Positions 28,899 to 36,953 of a stretch of DNA of 37,396 bases are shown in pieces (the stretch's first letter is position 1; each line of letters starts with the position of its first letter). The position numbers were made by a program, and so were the translations under genes. The stretch is taken from positions 1 to 37,396 of the forward strand of contig JALOTN010000010.1 of the NCBI GenBank assembly GCA_025457885.1, written 5' to 3'. Under the pieces are notes generated by a model. The model searched no databases and was not told the origin of the DNA. It was given only the letters and a program-made list of their open reading frames with translations. Origin of the DNA: Thermoplasmatota archaeon (GTDB lineage Archaea; Thermoplasmatota; E2; DHVEG-1).

Positions 28899-29909
28899 TT
28901 ATTCCAAGGGAATGAGTCTTTTTCCATAGAGGATACGTAAACAAAGTAACGGCCAGAGAATCATCACGATCAAGAGGAGACTTGGTAGGATGATATCAAA
29001 GTGTTCTGTGAGGTAGCTGAAAAGGACTACAGGGAGTAACAGCAGGGCGAGTCCCTCATGAATTCCTTCGTATCGGAGCATCTGATCCCGACGGTTGAGA
29101 GGAGCGGAAAGAATTCCCTGGGTGGTTATGAAGAGAATGAGAGCAAGTAGGAGATATCCACCAAGGGGTATTGGATATCCATTGAGCAGGAACGAGGAAT
29201 ATCCAAAAACAAACGGAAGCAGGGCGATACTCAAATGAAGGAGTAGGATTCCATAGGTATACATCACAAATGAGACGGGTTTTTTCAGCTGTATTCCAAT
29301 GGCATGAACACCGAAGAGGACAGGGGTGGTTTTGATCCCTAGCTGTGTGTCGAATTCAACATCCTTGAGATTAGCAGAGACCCCGACGCTGAAAACCCAT
29401 TGGAGGAAAGCAACACCTGAGATGATGACAGCAAACCCGGAGACCTCATCTGAGATGGTCAACGCACCGAAGATCCCATAGAGGAATACTGCGGCTCCGA
29501 GCACATATTCCATGAGGGGGAGTTTTTTACTGTATCGATTGTAGAGGGTCATGAGGATAAATGAGAGAAACAAAACGGTAAGAGACCATACAGAAAAGAA
29601 AAAAACGCAAGCAAGCAGTAGGGAGATGAAAAAGCAACCAAGGTAGAGGATTCGTGCGTTTGTTTGTGACAAGACCCCACTGGTGAGTGGTCGTTGGTCC
29701 ACGTATTTGGAGCGACGGTCGACTTCAACATCATAATAGTCGTTTTGGACGAAAACGAAGATGTGGCCAAGCAATCCGATCAGGAGCAGGATGCAGAGAC
29801 GAAAGATATCGAACTGCCCGTTGCATAAAGCCCCAAAGACCGGGGTAAAACCAATGAAGAGAATCCCATAGGGGCGAATGAGTTTCACATAGTCTTTTAG
29901 ATGGCTCAC
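28899..29909 (-). CDS. UbiA-family prenyltransferase
   Basis: The 336-residue polytopic membrane protein has both Asp-rich motifs of the UbiA superfamily: NDYYDVEVDRRSKYVDQRPL (first) and LKDVEFDTQLGIKT (second). The enzymes join polyprenyl chains to aromatic or glycerol acceptors. It lacks the INxPxRP signature of archaeal digeranylgeranylglyceryl-phosphate synthase (RSKYVDQRPL stands there), so a quinone, heme or other acceptor is possible. It starts 15 bases after the PTPS gene and belongs to the folP-folK-PTPS transcript, which raises the possibility of an acceptor linked to pterin or p-aminobenzoate metabolism; that is inference. Confidence 0.85.
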   Translation of the reverse strand: MSHLKDYVKLIRPYGILFIGFTPVFGALCNGQFDIFRLCILLLIGLLGHIFVFVQNDYYDVEVDRRSKYVDQRPLTSGVLSQTNARILYLGCFFISLLLACVFFFSVWSLTVLFLSFILMTLYNRYSKKLPLMEYVLGAAVFLYGIFGALTISDEVSGFAVIISGVAFLQWVFSVGVSANLKDVEFDTQLGIKTTPVLFGVHAIGIQLKKPVSFVMYTYGILLLHLSIALLPFVFGYSSFLLNGYPIPLGGYLLLALILFITTQGILSAPLNRRDQMLRYEGIHEGLALLLLPVVLFSYLTEHFDIILPSLLLIVMILWPLLCLRILYGKRLIPLE

Positions 29910-29924
29910 ACACTCAACTCAGCA

Positions 29925-30263
29925 TTAGAGGAGTATCTCTGCCCATTTTCCTTGTCCTTCCCAAAGCTTAATCGAAGAGACAGGGAGTTTTCCTTTGAGT
30001 TGCTCAGCGATCCAGTTAAGGATGTGTTCTGCGGTGGGGTTCTCGAAGAGCTCATTTAATGCTTGATGATCGAGTTTTTCAAGGACCGCTGTTTCGACAA
30101 TAACCTTCATTTTGGCAAAATCCACGACCATCCCGTCTTTCTTCACCCCGCCTTCAATGACGATTTCAAGCTTATAGGTATGTCCATGCAGCTTCTCGCA
30201 TTTTCCCTTATAGTTTGGGATGTAGTGGGCGGCATCAAAATAAAATTCACGACAGAGTCTCAT
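29925..30263 (-). CDS. 6-pyruvoyl-tetrahydropterin synthase/QueD family, dual CE motif
   Basis: The 112-residue tunnelling-fold protein has zinc ligands His13, His26 and His28. The active-site motif is Cys22-Glu23-Lys-Leu-His-Gly-His. Cys at this position is used by QueD and Glu by PTPS-III, which supplies the folate precursor when FolB is missing; proteins with CExxHGH have been described as bifunctional PTPS-I/III. The location right after folK and folP, with no folB in the window, fits a folate role, possibly in addition to the 7-deazaguanine (archaeosine) pathway. ATG 30263 is chosen for its GGAG site and family-typical N-terminus (MRLCREFYFDAAH); 19 upstream codons are possible but unlike the family. 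Confidence 0.88.
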   Translation of the reverse strand: MRLCREFYFDAAHYIPNYKGKCEKLHGHTYKLEIVIEGGVKKDGMVVDFAKMKVIVETAVLEKLDHQALNELFENPTAEHILNWIAEQLKGKLPVSSIKLWEGQGKWAEILL

Positions 30264-30320
30264 AAAGCAATGCTCCTTTTGTTTCTGTGGAAGAATCAAA
30301 TGGAGGAATATAAACATCAT

Positions 30321-30800
30321 CTATTTGTAGAGTGTGACTTTTTTTTCTTTTGAAACCTCGTTGTAGAGCGTTTGGATCGTTTTTTTGATGACAGGATGTT
30401 TGAGGGTAGGATTGAGATCCATCAGTGGTTGGAGGACGAAAAGTCGATCCTGTAGCAATGGGTGAGGGATGATAAGGTCTTCTGTATTTATGATCTGTTT
30501 GCCATAAAACAGGATGTCGATGTCAATGATCCGCGGCTCATGTTTTTTTGTTTTCACCCTGCCTAGCTTGTGTTCGATGGTATGAATAAAAGCAAGCAAT
30601 TCAGCAGGGTTTAGGGTGGTTTCTGCTTGTATTGCACAGTTTACATACCAGTCCTGCGGGATGGTGCTGATTGGTTCGGTAAGATAGAGTCGGGAGGTCT
30701 TTTTTATGGTGCAGTGTGTTGAGAGAAGCGTAAGGGCATTGGTGATCGCATGTTCTTTATCACCGACATTTGACCCAAGGCTCAGATAGACAATGGTCAT
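30321..30800 (-). CDS. folK: 2-amino-4-hydroxy-6-hydroxymethyldihydropteridine pyrophosphokinase
   Basis: The 159-residue protein is of normal FolK length. It opens MTIVYLSLGSNVGDKEHAI and has the active-site run EPRIIDIDILFYGKQIINTE with the two Mg-binding Asp residues, followed by IPHPLLQDRLFVLQPLMDL. It transfers pyrophosphate from ATP to the pterin hydroxymethyl group in folate synthesis. Its start overlaps the stop of folP by one base. This is a bacterial-type folate gene in an archaeon and may have been acquired. Confidence 0.95.
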   Translation of the reverse strand: MTIVYLSLGSNVGDKEHAITNALTLLSTHCTIKKTSRLYLTEPISTIPQDWYVNCAIQAETTLNPAELLAFIHTIEHKLGRVKTKKHEPRIIDIDILFYGKQIINTEDLIIPHPLLQDRLFVLQPLMDLNPTLKHPVIKKTIQTLYNEVSKEKKVTLYK

Positions 30801-31633
30801 CAGACGCTCCGTATCGCATCAATCACTTGAAGGGCTCGTTTGCATTGTTTCACATCATGGACCCGTATGATATTCGCACCGTTTTGGACTGCGATGGTGA
30901 CTGCCGCAAGTGTCCCTTCCAGGCGCTCATTCACGGGGAGACCCGTGATCGTTCCGATGAAGGATTTTCGGGAAGGACCAATCATCAAGGGACACCCAAG
31001 GTCGGTGAACCGCTCGAGATGTTTGAGGATTTGCAGGTTATGATGTAGGGTTTTCCCAAACCCAATCCCTGGGTCGATGATGAGCTGGGTAATCCCTGCG
31101 TTCTTCGCTGTTTTTATCTGGTGTTGAAAGAATGTATGGATTTCACCGATAACGTCTTGATAGACCGGGTTCTGTTGCATCATCTTAGGTGTACCAAGCA
31201 TATGCATCATGACCACAGGGACGTCATGAGCCGCAGCGACCTGCTGCATCCGAGGATTCGTCAATCCCGTGATGTCATTGATGAGATGCGCACCAGCCTG
31301 CAGACAAGCCTTGGCAACCCCTGGCTTATAGGTATCAACTGAGAGAGGGACATTAAGTTCTTTTTCTAAACAGGTGATAAGGGGGAGGACTCTTGAGAGT
31401 TCTTCTTTTTCAGAGAGAGGTTCTGAGCCGGGTCGGGTGCTCTCTCCGCCGATGTCAATGATATCAGCTCCATCAGTAACGAGTTGTTTTGCATGGGCAA
31501 CCGCGGCTTCTAATGTGTTAAATCGTCCACCATCGGAGAAGGAATCAGGGGTGACATTCAGGATACCCATAATCAGTGTTTTCTCAAAACGCAAGGTGAA
31601 CTTCTTACAAGTGATGGGTGCGAGCGGTTCCAT
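30800..31633 (-). CDS. folP: Dihydropteroate synthase
   Basis: The 277-residue TIM barrel has all the DHPS motifs: LIMGILNVTPDSFSDGGRF (pABA/pterin loop 1), DIIDIGGESTRPGSEPL (loop 2), SVDTYKPGVAKACLQAGAHL, LIIDPGIGFGKTLHHNLQ, LMIGPSRKSFIG and the final IIRVHDV. It joins p-aminobenzoate to the pterin diphosphate made by FolK. It is first in the folP-folK-PTPS-ubiA operon, with TAGGAGA about 8 bases upstream and a TATA-like GTATTAATAGG near 31658-31668. Its presence implies true folate synthesis rather than only methanopterin. Confidence 0.96.
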   Translation of the reverse strand: MEPLAPITCKKFTLRFEKTLIMGILNVTPDSFSDGGRFNTLEAAVAHAKQLVTDGADIIDIGGESTRPGSEPLSEKEELSRVLPLITCLEKELNVPLSVDTYKPGVAKACLQAGAHLINDITGLTNPRMQQVAAAHDVPVVMMHMLGTPKMMQQNPVYQDVIGEIHTFFQHQIKTAKNAGITQLIIDPGIGFGKTLHHNLQILKHLERFTDLGCPLMIGPSRKSFIGTITGLPVNERLEGTLAAVTIAVQNGANIIRVHDVKQCKRALQVIDAIRSV

Positions 31634-31768
31634 ATTTCTCCTAAAATAAGGACGACCTATTAATACCCAGTGATTAAGGAAAGGAGAACCTCTCTTTTGT
31701 AGTACCTATTTTTATAAAACTTATTATTATATAAATGGATAAGACCTGTACAACAAGACTTTATAAGC
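31634..31768. promoter_or_regulatory. Divergent promoter region between folP and the small ORF
   Basis: The region carries the folP promoter (TATTAATA near 31659-31666, minus strand) and two plus-strand TATA-like sequences, TTTATAAAA (31711-31719) and TTATATAAAT (31727-31736). The second would give a start near 31758, about 11 bases before the ATG at 31769. Confidence 0.45.
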
Positions 31769-31936
31769 ATGAAGACAACCCCAGATTGCATGATAGTCAT
31801 CGGACTTTTATCAACCGAGGAAGAAGCACAGGAAATCCAATTCATCGCAAAGATCTGCACCGTCGAAAACCGCATCCGATACCTGGCCCACGTCGACCGA
31901 ATAAAACAACTCGTAAGAAAAGAAGAAAACCTCTGA
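31769..31936 (+). CDS. 55-residue small protein of unknown function
   Basis: The frame reads MKTTPDCMIVIGLLSTEEEA, then QEIQFIAKICTVENRIRYLA and HVDRIKQLVRKEENL. The composition is that of a compact helical soluble protein rather than a random frame, with a good TATA box about 38 bases upstream. It stops 40 bases before the D-aminoacyl-tRNA deacylase gene and is probably the first gene of that transcript. I do not recognise a family. Confidence 0.55.
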   Translation: MKTTPDCMIVIGLLSTEEEAQEIQFIAKICTVENRIRYLAHVDRIKQLVRKEENL

Positions 31937-31976
31937 CACAAATTACAAAAACACCCTGCTGGTTCTCCAGTACCAT

Positions 31977-32849
31977 ATGACTGTTCTTATTATCTCATCA
32001 ACAGAGGACCCAGCAAGCACCCACATCAAACACGGTCTTTTAGAACACTCACCCTGGGAAGAACACGGGTCTTTTTACAACACCCCTGTGTATCGACACA
32101 CTTCAATGAAGAACCTAGCACTAGTAACAATCCCAGATAAAAAAATACGACATGAAAACATCGACATCGAGCTACATGACCAACTCAGCCTCACCCCAGA
32201 CATCGCCATCTTCCTCTCCAGACATCGGAGTAAAACAGGTGAACCAACCCTCACCGTCCACCCAATTGGTAATTTCAGTGACGCTTTGTTCGGTGGCCAA
32301 CCAAAGACACTAATACCCACCGTACCAAAACTGATGACCCACCTTCTCCGACTCATCGCAAAAAACCTCCAAAAAACAGATCTCACCTACAAAGTCTGCT
32401 ATGAAGTCACCCACCATGGACCATATCTTCAAATCCCCACCGTCTTCGTCGAGGTAGGCAGCACCGAAACCCAATGGCAGCAAAAAGAACCAGCAACCAT
32501 CATAGCCACATCGCTTTTGGAGATGCTCCCCTCCCATCAAAAGGAAGATGATTTCCCAAAAGACATCCCTGTTCTCATTGGCATCGGAGGAGGCCATTAC
32601 GCACCACGATTCACCGAAATAGCATTACAGAAGAACGTCGCATTCGGTCATATGATCCCAACCTACAAAATCGATGAAGGAGCAATCACCGATGAAATCC
32701 TCGAACAAGCAATGCAAAAAACACCAGGTTTCACTGGAGTCTACCTCCATAAAAAAGACCTCAAGAAATCCCAGGTGACCTACTTCCGGAACTGGTTCCA
32801 AACCCGAGGCATCACGGTAATCTCCAGCAAAGACCTCAAAGACCTATGA
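31977..32849 (+). CDS. dtdA: D-aminoacyl-tRNA deacylase, archaeal type (DtdA/DTD2)
   Basis: The 290-residue protein has the DTD2/GEK1 motifs: DIAIFLSRHRSKTGEPTLTV near 75-95, TYKVCYEVTHHGPYL (HHGP), FVEVGSTETQW, and IGIGGGHYAPRFTEIALQ. It removes D-amino acids mistakenly attached to tRNA. The length is usual for archaeal members. Its 3' end overlaps by 6 bases the 3' end of the convergent MGMT-like gene. Confidence 0.93.
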   Translation: MTVLIISSTEDPASTHIKHGLLEHSPWEEHGSFYNTPVYRHTSMKNLALVTIPDKKIRHENIDIELHDQLSLTPDIAIFLSRHRSKTGEPTLTVHPIGNFSDALFGGQPKTLIPTVPKLMTHLLRLIAKNLQKTDLTYKVCYEVTHHGPYLQIPTVFVEVGSTETQWQQKEPATIIATSLLEMLPSHQKEDDFPKDIPVLIGIGGGHYAPRFTEIALQKNVAFGHMIPTYKIDEGAITDEILEQAMQKTPGFTGVYLHKKDLKKSQVTYFRNWFQTRGITVISSKDLKDL

Positions 32850-33179
32850 TTTCCTTTTCTTTAAAGGATACATCGTCTGAAACCCGTCAAAGAACACAGA
32901 ATCAAAATCAACGATCTTCCCCTTTCTCACCTGGATCCCCTCGTTTTGTAACCGACGTATTTTATCCGGTAACCCCAAACCAAACCCACCTAAACTACCA
33001 TCAGAGCAAACGATTTTAAAACACGGCATTGTATTGGCATCTGGATTCCGATTCATATACAATCCAACGACCCGTGCATAGTTTTTATCCCCTAAGGCTT
33101 TGGCAACAGCCCCATAGGTTGACACACGTCCTTTCGGGATTTGCCTGACAAGATAATACGTATATTCGGAAAGATTCAT
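32844..33179 (-). CDS. MGMT-family DNA methyltransferase-like protein with PCFK active site
   Basis: The 111-residue protein consists of the C-terminal DNA-binding and active-site domain only: YYLVRQIPKGRVSTYGAVAK, VVGLYMNRNPD, MPCFKIVCSDGSLGGF. The alkyl-accepting Cys is present, unlike in ATL proteins where it is Trp, but the usual PCHR is PCFK, so the His that activates the Cys through water is replaced by Phe. Function could be reduced repair or an ATL-like role. The start is set at ATG 33179 because upstream codons do not fit the family and overlap the divergent gene at 33227. Confidence 0.8.
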   Translation of the reverse strand: MNLSEYTYYLVRQIPKGRVSTYGAVAKALGDKNYARVVGLYMNRNPDANTMPCFKIVCSDGSLGGFGLGLPDKIRRLQNEGIQVRKGKIVDFDSVFFDGFQTMYPLKKRKS

Positions 33180-33226
33180 ATGGACACATAGACATTGACC
33201 TAAAAAAAATTTTCCACAGGGAAACA

Positions 33227-33997
33227 ATGAACACTATTAAGTTCCTAGGCACCGCAGGAGCCCGCTTTGTCGTCATGAAACAGCTACGAGCCTCCGGTGG
33301 CATCTGGCTGACCCTTGATGAAACCCAAATACTCATCGATCCTGGCCCAGGGGCACTCCTCCGCTGCCTCTCCAGCAGACCAAAGCTTGACCCACAAGAC
33401 CTGGAAGGGATTATCCTGACTCACAAACATCTGGATCATTCCAATGACATCAATATCATGATCGAAGCGATGACCAACGGGGGATTCAAAAAGAAAGGCA
33501 TCGTGTTTGCACCCCAGGACGCACTCCAAGGAGACCCCGTGATATTCAAATATGTACGTGAACAAGTAAATCACATCGAAACCCTCAAAGAAAAAGGACA
33601 CTACCAAATCGGAAACATCTCCTTTGAAACCTCAAAACAGTTGAAACACGGTGTGGAGACCTACGGGTTAAACATACAGGGAAAACAACATACAATCTCC
33701 CTTATTGCTGACACCGATTATTTCCCTAAGCTCGCCTCCTATTTCCCTGGCGATATCCTCATCATCAACGTGGTGATGTTCGAGGACAAAAGCTCCATAG
33801 AACATCTCAGTCTGCCTGAGGCAGAACTCATTATCAAGGAAAACAAACCACGACTCGCCATCCTGACTCATTTCGGGATGGGAATGGTGAAAAGCAAACC
33901 ATGGGAGATCGCAGAGCAACTCACAAAAAAAATTGGTGTCCCCGTCCTGGCAGCTCAAGATGGTATGCAGGTGGATATCGACCAATATACAGCATAG
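33227..33997 (+). CDS. Metallo-beta-lactamase-fold hydrolase
   Basis: The 256-residue MBL-fold protein opens NTIKFLGTAGARF, then ILIDPGPGALLRCL, and has the metal motif THKHLDHSND (HxHxDH). Further metal-site residues are ADTDY and ILTHFGMGM late in the chain. It resembles ribonuclease Z-like archaeal hydrolases of small size, but lacks the tRNase Z exosite arm, so the substrate is unknown. It starts 48 bases divergently from the MGMT-like gene and is followed by the radical SAM gene 27 bases on, so the pair may be an operon. Confidence 0.85.
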   Translation: MNTIKFLGTAGARFVVMKQLRASGGIWLTLDETQILIDPGPGALLRCLSSRPKLDPQDLEGIILTHKHLDHSNDINIMIEAMTNGGFKKKGIVFAPQDALQGDPVIFKYVREQVNHIETLKEKGHYQIGNISFETSKQLKHGVETYGLNIQGKQHTISLIADTDYFPKLASYFPGDILIINVVMFEDKSSIEHLSLPEAELIIKENKPRLAILTHFGMGMVKSKPWEIAEQLTKKIGVPVLAAQDGMQVDIDQYTA

Positions 33998-34024
33998 TTT
34001 TTAACTTCCAACGGATATCAACAC

Positions 34025-35017
34025 ATGATGTTGGAACGGGAGCCCCTTCCAAGATATCATGAGATCCTTGAGGAGAACAGAAGTGCTGTCTATCGCGATT
34101 GTCAACACATCCCAGTTACATTTAACCTCTCCCAATCAACCGAGGTTCTCTGGAAGATACATGAGAAAGCGCTCCGTTCGTTCCACGTAAAAAACACGAA
34201 ACAAACCCCCTCGCTCCTTGATTTGAAGGTAGAACTTGCCGACCGCTTGTTCCAATCCTGTTGTTTCTGTGAGCACCGCTGCAAGGTAGACCGTCGGACG
34301 ACACCAGGTGTGTGCGGTGTGAAAGAAACTCGAATCGCTACCGAGTTCCTTCATTACGGAGAAGAAGCGGTCCTTGTTCCATCTCATACGATCTTTTTTT
34401 CCGGATGCACTTTCCAGTGTGTGTTTTGTCAGAACTGGGATATCAGTCAGTTACCCGGTGGTGCACCAATTAGTGCAGAAAAACTCGGAACCATCATAGA
34501 AGAACGGAAGAAGCAAGGATCTCGAAACGTGAACTGGGTGGGTGGTGACCCGACTTCAAACATGCTCTATGTCCTCCAGGTGCTCCAAGAGATGGATTCA
34601 AACATTCCTCAGGTGTGGAACTCAAATATGTACTGCTCTGAAGAGACCATGAAGCTCCTCCAGGGGGTTATCGACATCTATCTTACTGATTTCAAATACG
34701 GCAATGACGCCTGTGCAAAAAGACTGTCAAAAATCGATGGATATACGGAGGTGGTCAGAAGAAACCATCTGCTTGCCCATAAGCAGACTGAAATGATTAT
34801 CCGCCATCTGGTCCTTCCCAATCATTTTGAATGCTGTTCCAAACCAGTCCTGAGGTTTATCGCTGACCATCTACCAGACGTCCTGGTCAACATCATGGGG
34901 CAGTACCGACCAGAATACCGGGCAAACGAACACAAAGACATCTCTCGACCGGTGAGCCCTGAAGAAATCAATGCTGTCAAAGAATACGCTGATACCCTTG
35001 GAATCCATCAGGTTTGA
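34025..35017 (+). CDS. Radical SAM protein (PflA-like, AmmeMemo/YfmT-type)
   Basis: The 330-residue protein has the radical SAM cluster motif CTFQCVFC (CxxxCxxC) in SGCTFQCVFCQNWDISQLPG, and the SAM-binding NWVGGDPTSN. A second cysteine-rich region precedes it (CCFCEHRCKVDRR, then GVCGV), which may bind another cluster or metal. The layout is that of the archaeal and bacterial pyruvate-formate-lyase-activating-enzyme-like family of unknown substrate. It follows the MBL gene in the same direction. Its 3' end converges with the lplA gene, 3 bases apart. Confidence 0.88.
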   Translation: MMLEREPLPRYHEILEENRSAVYRDCQHIPVTFNLSQSTEVLWKIHEKALRSFHVKNTKQTPSLLDLKVELADRLFQSCCFCEHRCKVDRRTTPGVCGVKETRIATEFLHYGEEAVLVPSHTIFFSGCTFQCVFCQNWDISQLPGGAPISAEKLGTIIEERKKQGSRNVNWVGGDPTSNMLYVLQVLQEMDSNIPQVWNSNMYCSEETMKLLQGVIDIYLTDFKYGNDACAKRLSKIDGYTEVVRRNHLLAHKQTEMIIRHLVLPNHFECCSKPVLRFIADHLPDVLVNIMGQYRPEYRANEHKDISRPVSPEEINAVKEYADTLGIHQV

Positions 35018-35020
35018 TTT

Positions 35021-35785
35021 TCATCGTTTTCGATTCCATTTCTCTGTTAAGAACGTTTCTTTTTCGAATTGTTCAGCGAAGGTTTGTTCCTCGATGGTTA
35101 GTCCCCCCTCCACGAGATGGATTTGAAATTCTTCCTCAAAGCCTCGTCTCATGGCGTCGGCTACTTGAGTAAAACGAATGTGTTTTCCAAGACAATGATG
35201 AATCGATGTCACCCGTTGTTTGACATCAGCGATGAGTTTATCTTTTATTTTCTCGTTTGGGACTTTCAGCAATGAAAACATGGTGTCCACGTCGACATCC
35301 ATAAGGACGGTCCCATGTTGCAGCACGGTTTGGTGTTTTCTGGTTTGCGCGTTACCTGAGATCTTCCGACAATTTGTTACAATATCATTAATGGGAGCGT
35401 ATTCACTGTTGATTCCTAGCTGTTCCAATCCTTTCATTACTGCTCCGCAGATCCGGCCATAGCTTTGGAGGATATTCTTTGGAATCGAGGGATGGGATTC
35501 TGCAATTACGAGACTATAGGTGAGCTCTTTATCATGGAACACGGCTCCACCCCCGGTGATTCTTCGTACGCAATCAACCCCATATCGCTGACAAGCCTTA
35601 AGGTCGACTTCCTCCACAAGACTTTGGAAATACCCTATGGATATCGCAGGAGGAACCCAACCGTAGAACCGTACTGTGGGAGGCACCAGACCTTTGCTGT
35701 GTGAAACAAGAATGGCTTTATCTACTGCCATGTTGGTAAACGCCTTTGCATATCCTGTCTGTAGCAACCGCCATTCTTCGCTCAT
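35021..35785 (-). CDS. lplA: Lipoate-protein ligase A, catalytic subunit
   Basis: The 254-residue protein has the BPL/LplA fold motifs RRITGGGAVFHDKELTYS and NDIVTNCRKISGNAQTRK (with the catalytic Lys), followed by LQHGTVLMDVD. It attaches lipoate (or octanoate) to acceptor domains of 2-oxoacid dehydrogenase or glycine-cleavage complexes. The LipM-type Cys before the ND motif is absent (EYAPIND), favouring a ligase. It lacks the C-terminal domain of bacterial LplA, which is supplied by lplB. The start at 35785 overlaps the lplB stop (ATGA); an in-frame ATG three codons earlier is less likely. Confidence 0.9.
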   Translation of the reverse strand: MSEEWRLLQTGYAKAFTNMAVDKAILVSHSKGLVPPTVRFYGWVPPAISIGYFQSLVEEVDLKACQRYGVDCVRRITGGGAVFHDKELTYSLVIAESHPSIPKNILQSYGRICGAVMKGLEQLGINSEYAPINDIVTNCRKISGNAQTRKHQTVLQHGTVLMDVDVDTMFSLLKVPNEKIKDKLIADVKQRVTSIHHCLGKHIRFTQVADAMRRGFEEEFQIHLVEGGLTIEEQTFAEQFEKETFLTEKWNRKR

Positions 35786-36066
35786 AAGACACACAGAAGA
35801 ATCCCTTGGGTGAGTGCTTCTGCATTCAGGCCAATAAATTCGATATGATACTGTGAAATAAGAGAGGATATCTGTAGAAGTAATTTTTTTCGATCAAGAG
35901 GGGTGTCTTTCAGTTGTTCTTCGAGATGCTCCATTGCTTCTTCAGGGTATGCGAAGAAATCACCGGTGATGCGGATATGAAGTATCCTGTGTGTTGTTTC
36001 ATCATACTCTAAGTTGATCTTGAGTAATTTCCCTTGAGGGACTTTGTAAACAGAATGTGACTGCAT
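35782..36066 (-). CDS. lplB: Lipoate-protein ligase accessory subunit LplB
   Basis: The 94-residue protein matches the C-terminal domain of LplA (Lip_prot_lig_C): YKVPQGKLLKINLEYDETTH, ILHIRITGDFFAYPEEAMEH. In Thermoplasma acidophilum LplA needs this separately encoded LplB to make lipoyl-AMP. Here lplB precedes lplA and overlaps it by 3-4 bases, so the two subunits are made together. It lies 29 bases after lipA. Confidence 0.9.
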   Translation of the reverse strand: MQSHSVYKVPQGKLLKINLEYDETTHRILHIRITGDFFAYPEEAMEHLEEQLKDTPLDRKKLLLQISSLISQYHIEFIGLNAEALTQGILLCVL

Positions 36067-36095
36067 CGACTTCCTCTACCGTTTTATGATTTTTT

Positions 36096-36953
36096 TTATA
36101 CTAGATCCTTGTGAAGGGCATGTTGTGCATGGTAGGAGCTTCGAACCAATGGTCCTGATTCAACATGTGTAAAACCAAGTTGAACAGCAGATTCTTTCAT
36201 CTGTAAAAACTCAAGGGGCGTGTAATATTTTTGTATTGGGGCATGTGACGCGGTTGGTTGTAAATACTGTCCAATGGTCAAGAAATCCACCTGTGCCTTT
36301 CGTAAATCACGTAAGGTCCTAAGGATTTGCTCAGCGGATTCCCCAAGCCCGACCATGAGACCGGATTTTGTAGGAATGCTCGGTGTCTTGTTTTTGATCA
36401 TGGAGAGAAGCTGAAGACTCCGTTGGTAGCTTCCTTGGGGACGCAGGTGGGGAAATAAGTCTTCGACGACCTCGATATTATGGTTCATGACGTCAGGGGC
36501 TGCATCTATCACGGTTTGTAAGGATGCCTCATCACCTTTGAAATCAGGGATGAGTACTTCTATGAGTGTCTCAGGGGTAGTTCGCCGTATTGCATGGATA
36601 GTTTGAGAAAAGACACCGGCTCCGCCATCAGGGAGGTCATCGCGTGTCACTGAGGTTAACACCACATATTTTAAACCAAGGGTTTGGACGCTGGCAGCGA
36701 TATCCTCTGGTTCGGTTGGATTGAGAACAGTCGGCGTCCCATGTGTCACATGACAATAGCCACAGTGTCGTGTGCAGGTGTCTCCAAGGAGAAGAAAGAC
36801 GGCGGTGCCGTTTCCAAAACATTCCGCGATATTGGGACATCGTGCTTCTTCACAGATGGTGTGAAGTTTCGCAGACCGTAGCAGTGTTTTTACTTTGGAG
36901 TAATTTTCTCCACCACCGATGCGTACTTTGAGCCAATCAGGATGTCGCCTCAT
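36096..36953 (-). CDS. lipA: Lipoyl synthase
   Basis: The 285-residue radical SAM enzyme carries both cluster motifs: CEEARCPNIAEC (CX4CX5C, the sacrificial auxiliary cluster) and CTRHCGYC (CX3CX2C, the SAM cluster), plus the C-terminal RSSYHA that coordinates the auxiliary cluster through Ser. It inserts two sulfurs into octanoyl chains. With lplA and lplB downstream it gives both routes: synthesis on octanoylated protein and salvage. Its ATG overlaps the DUF63 stop by 4 bases. Confidence 0.96.
   Translation of the reverse strand: MRRHPDWLKVRIGGGENYSKVKTLLRSAKLHTICEEARCPNIAECFGNGTAVFLLLGDTCTRHCGYCHVTHGTPTVLNPTEPEDIAASVQTLGLKYVVLTSVTRDDLPDGGAGVFSQTIHAIRRTTPETLIEVLIPDFKGDEASLQTVIDAAPDVMNHNIEVVEDLFPHLRPQGSYQRSLQLLSMIKNKTPSIPTKSGLMVGLGESAEQILRTLRDLRKAQVDFLTIGQYLQPTASHAPIQKYYTPLEFLQMKESAVQLGFTHVESGPLVRSSYHAQHALHKDLV

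Noticed and set aside
31660-31980. Overlapping frames on both strands around 31660-31980
   Set aside because: The Arg/Pro/His-rich frame at 31735 and the minus frame at 31660 have shadow-like composition; the 55-codon frame at 31769 fits better with its TATA box.
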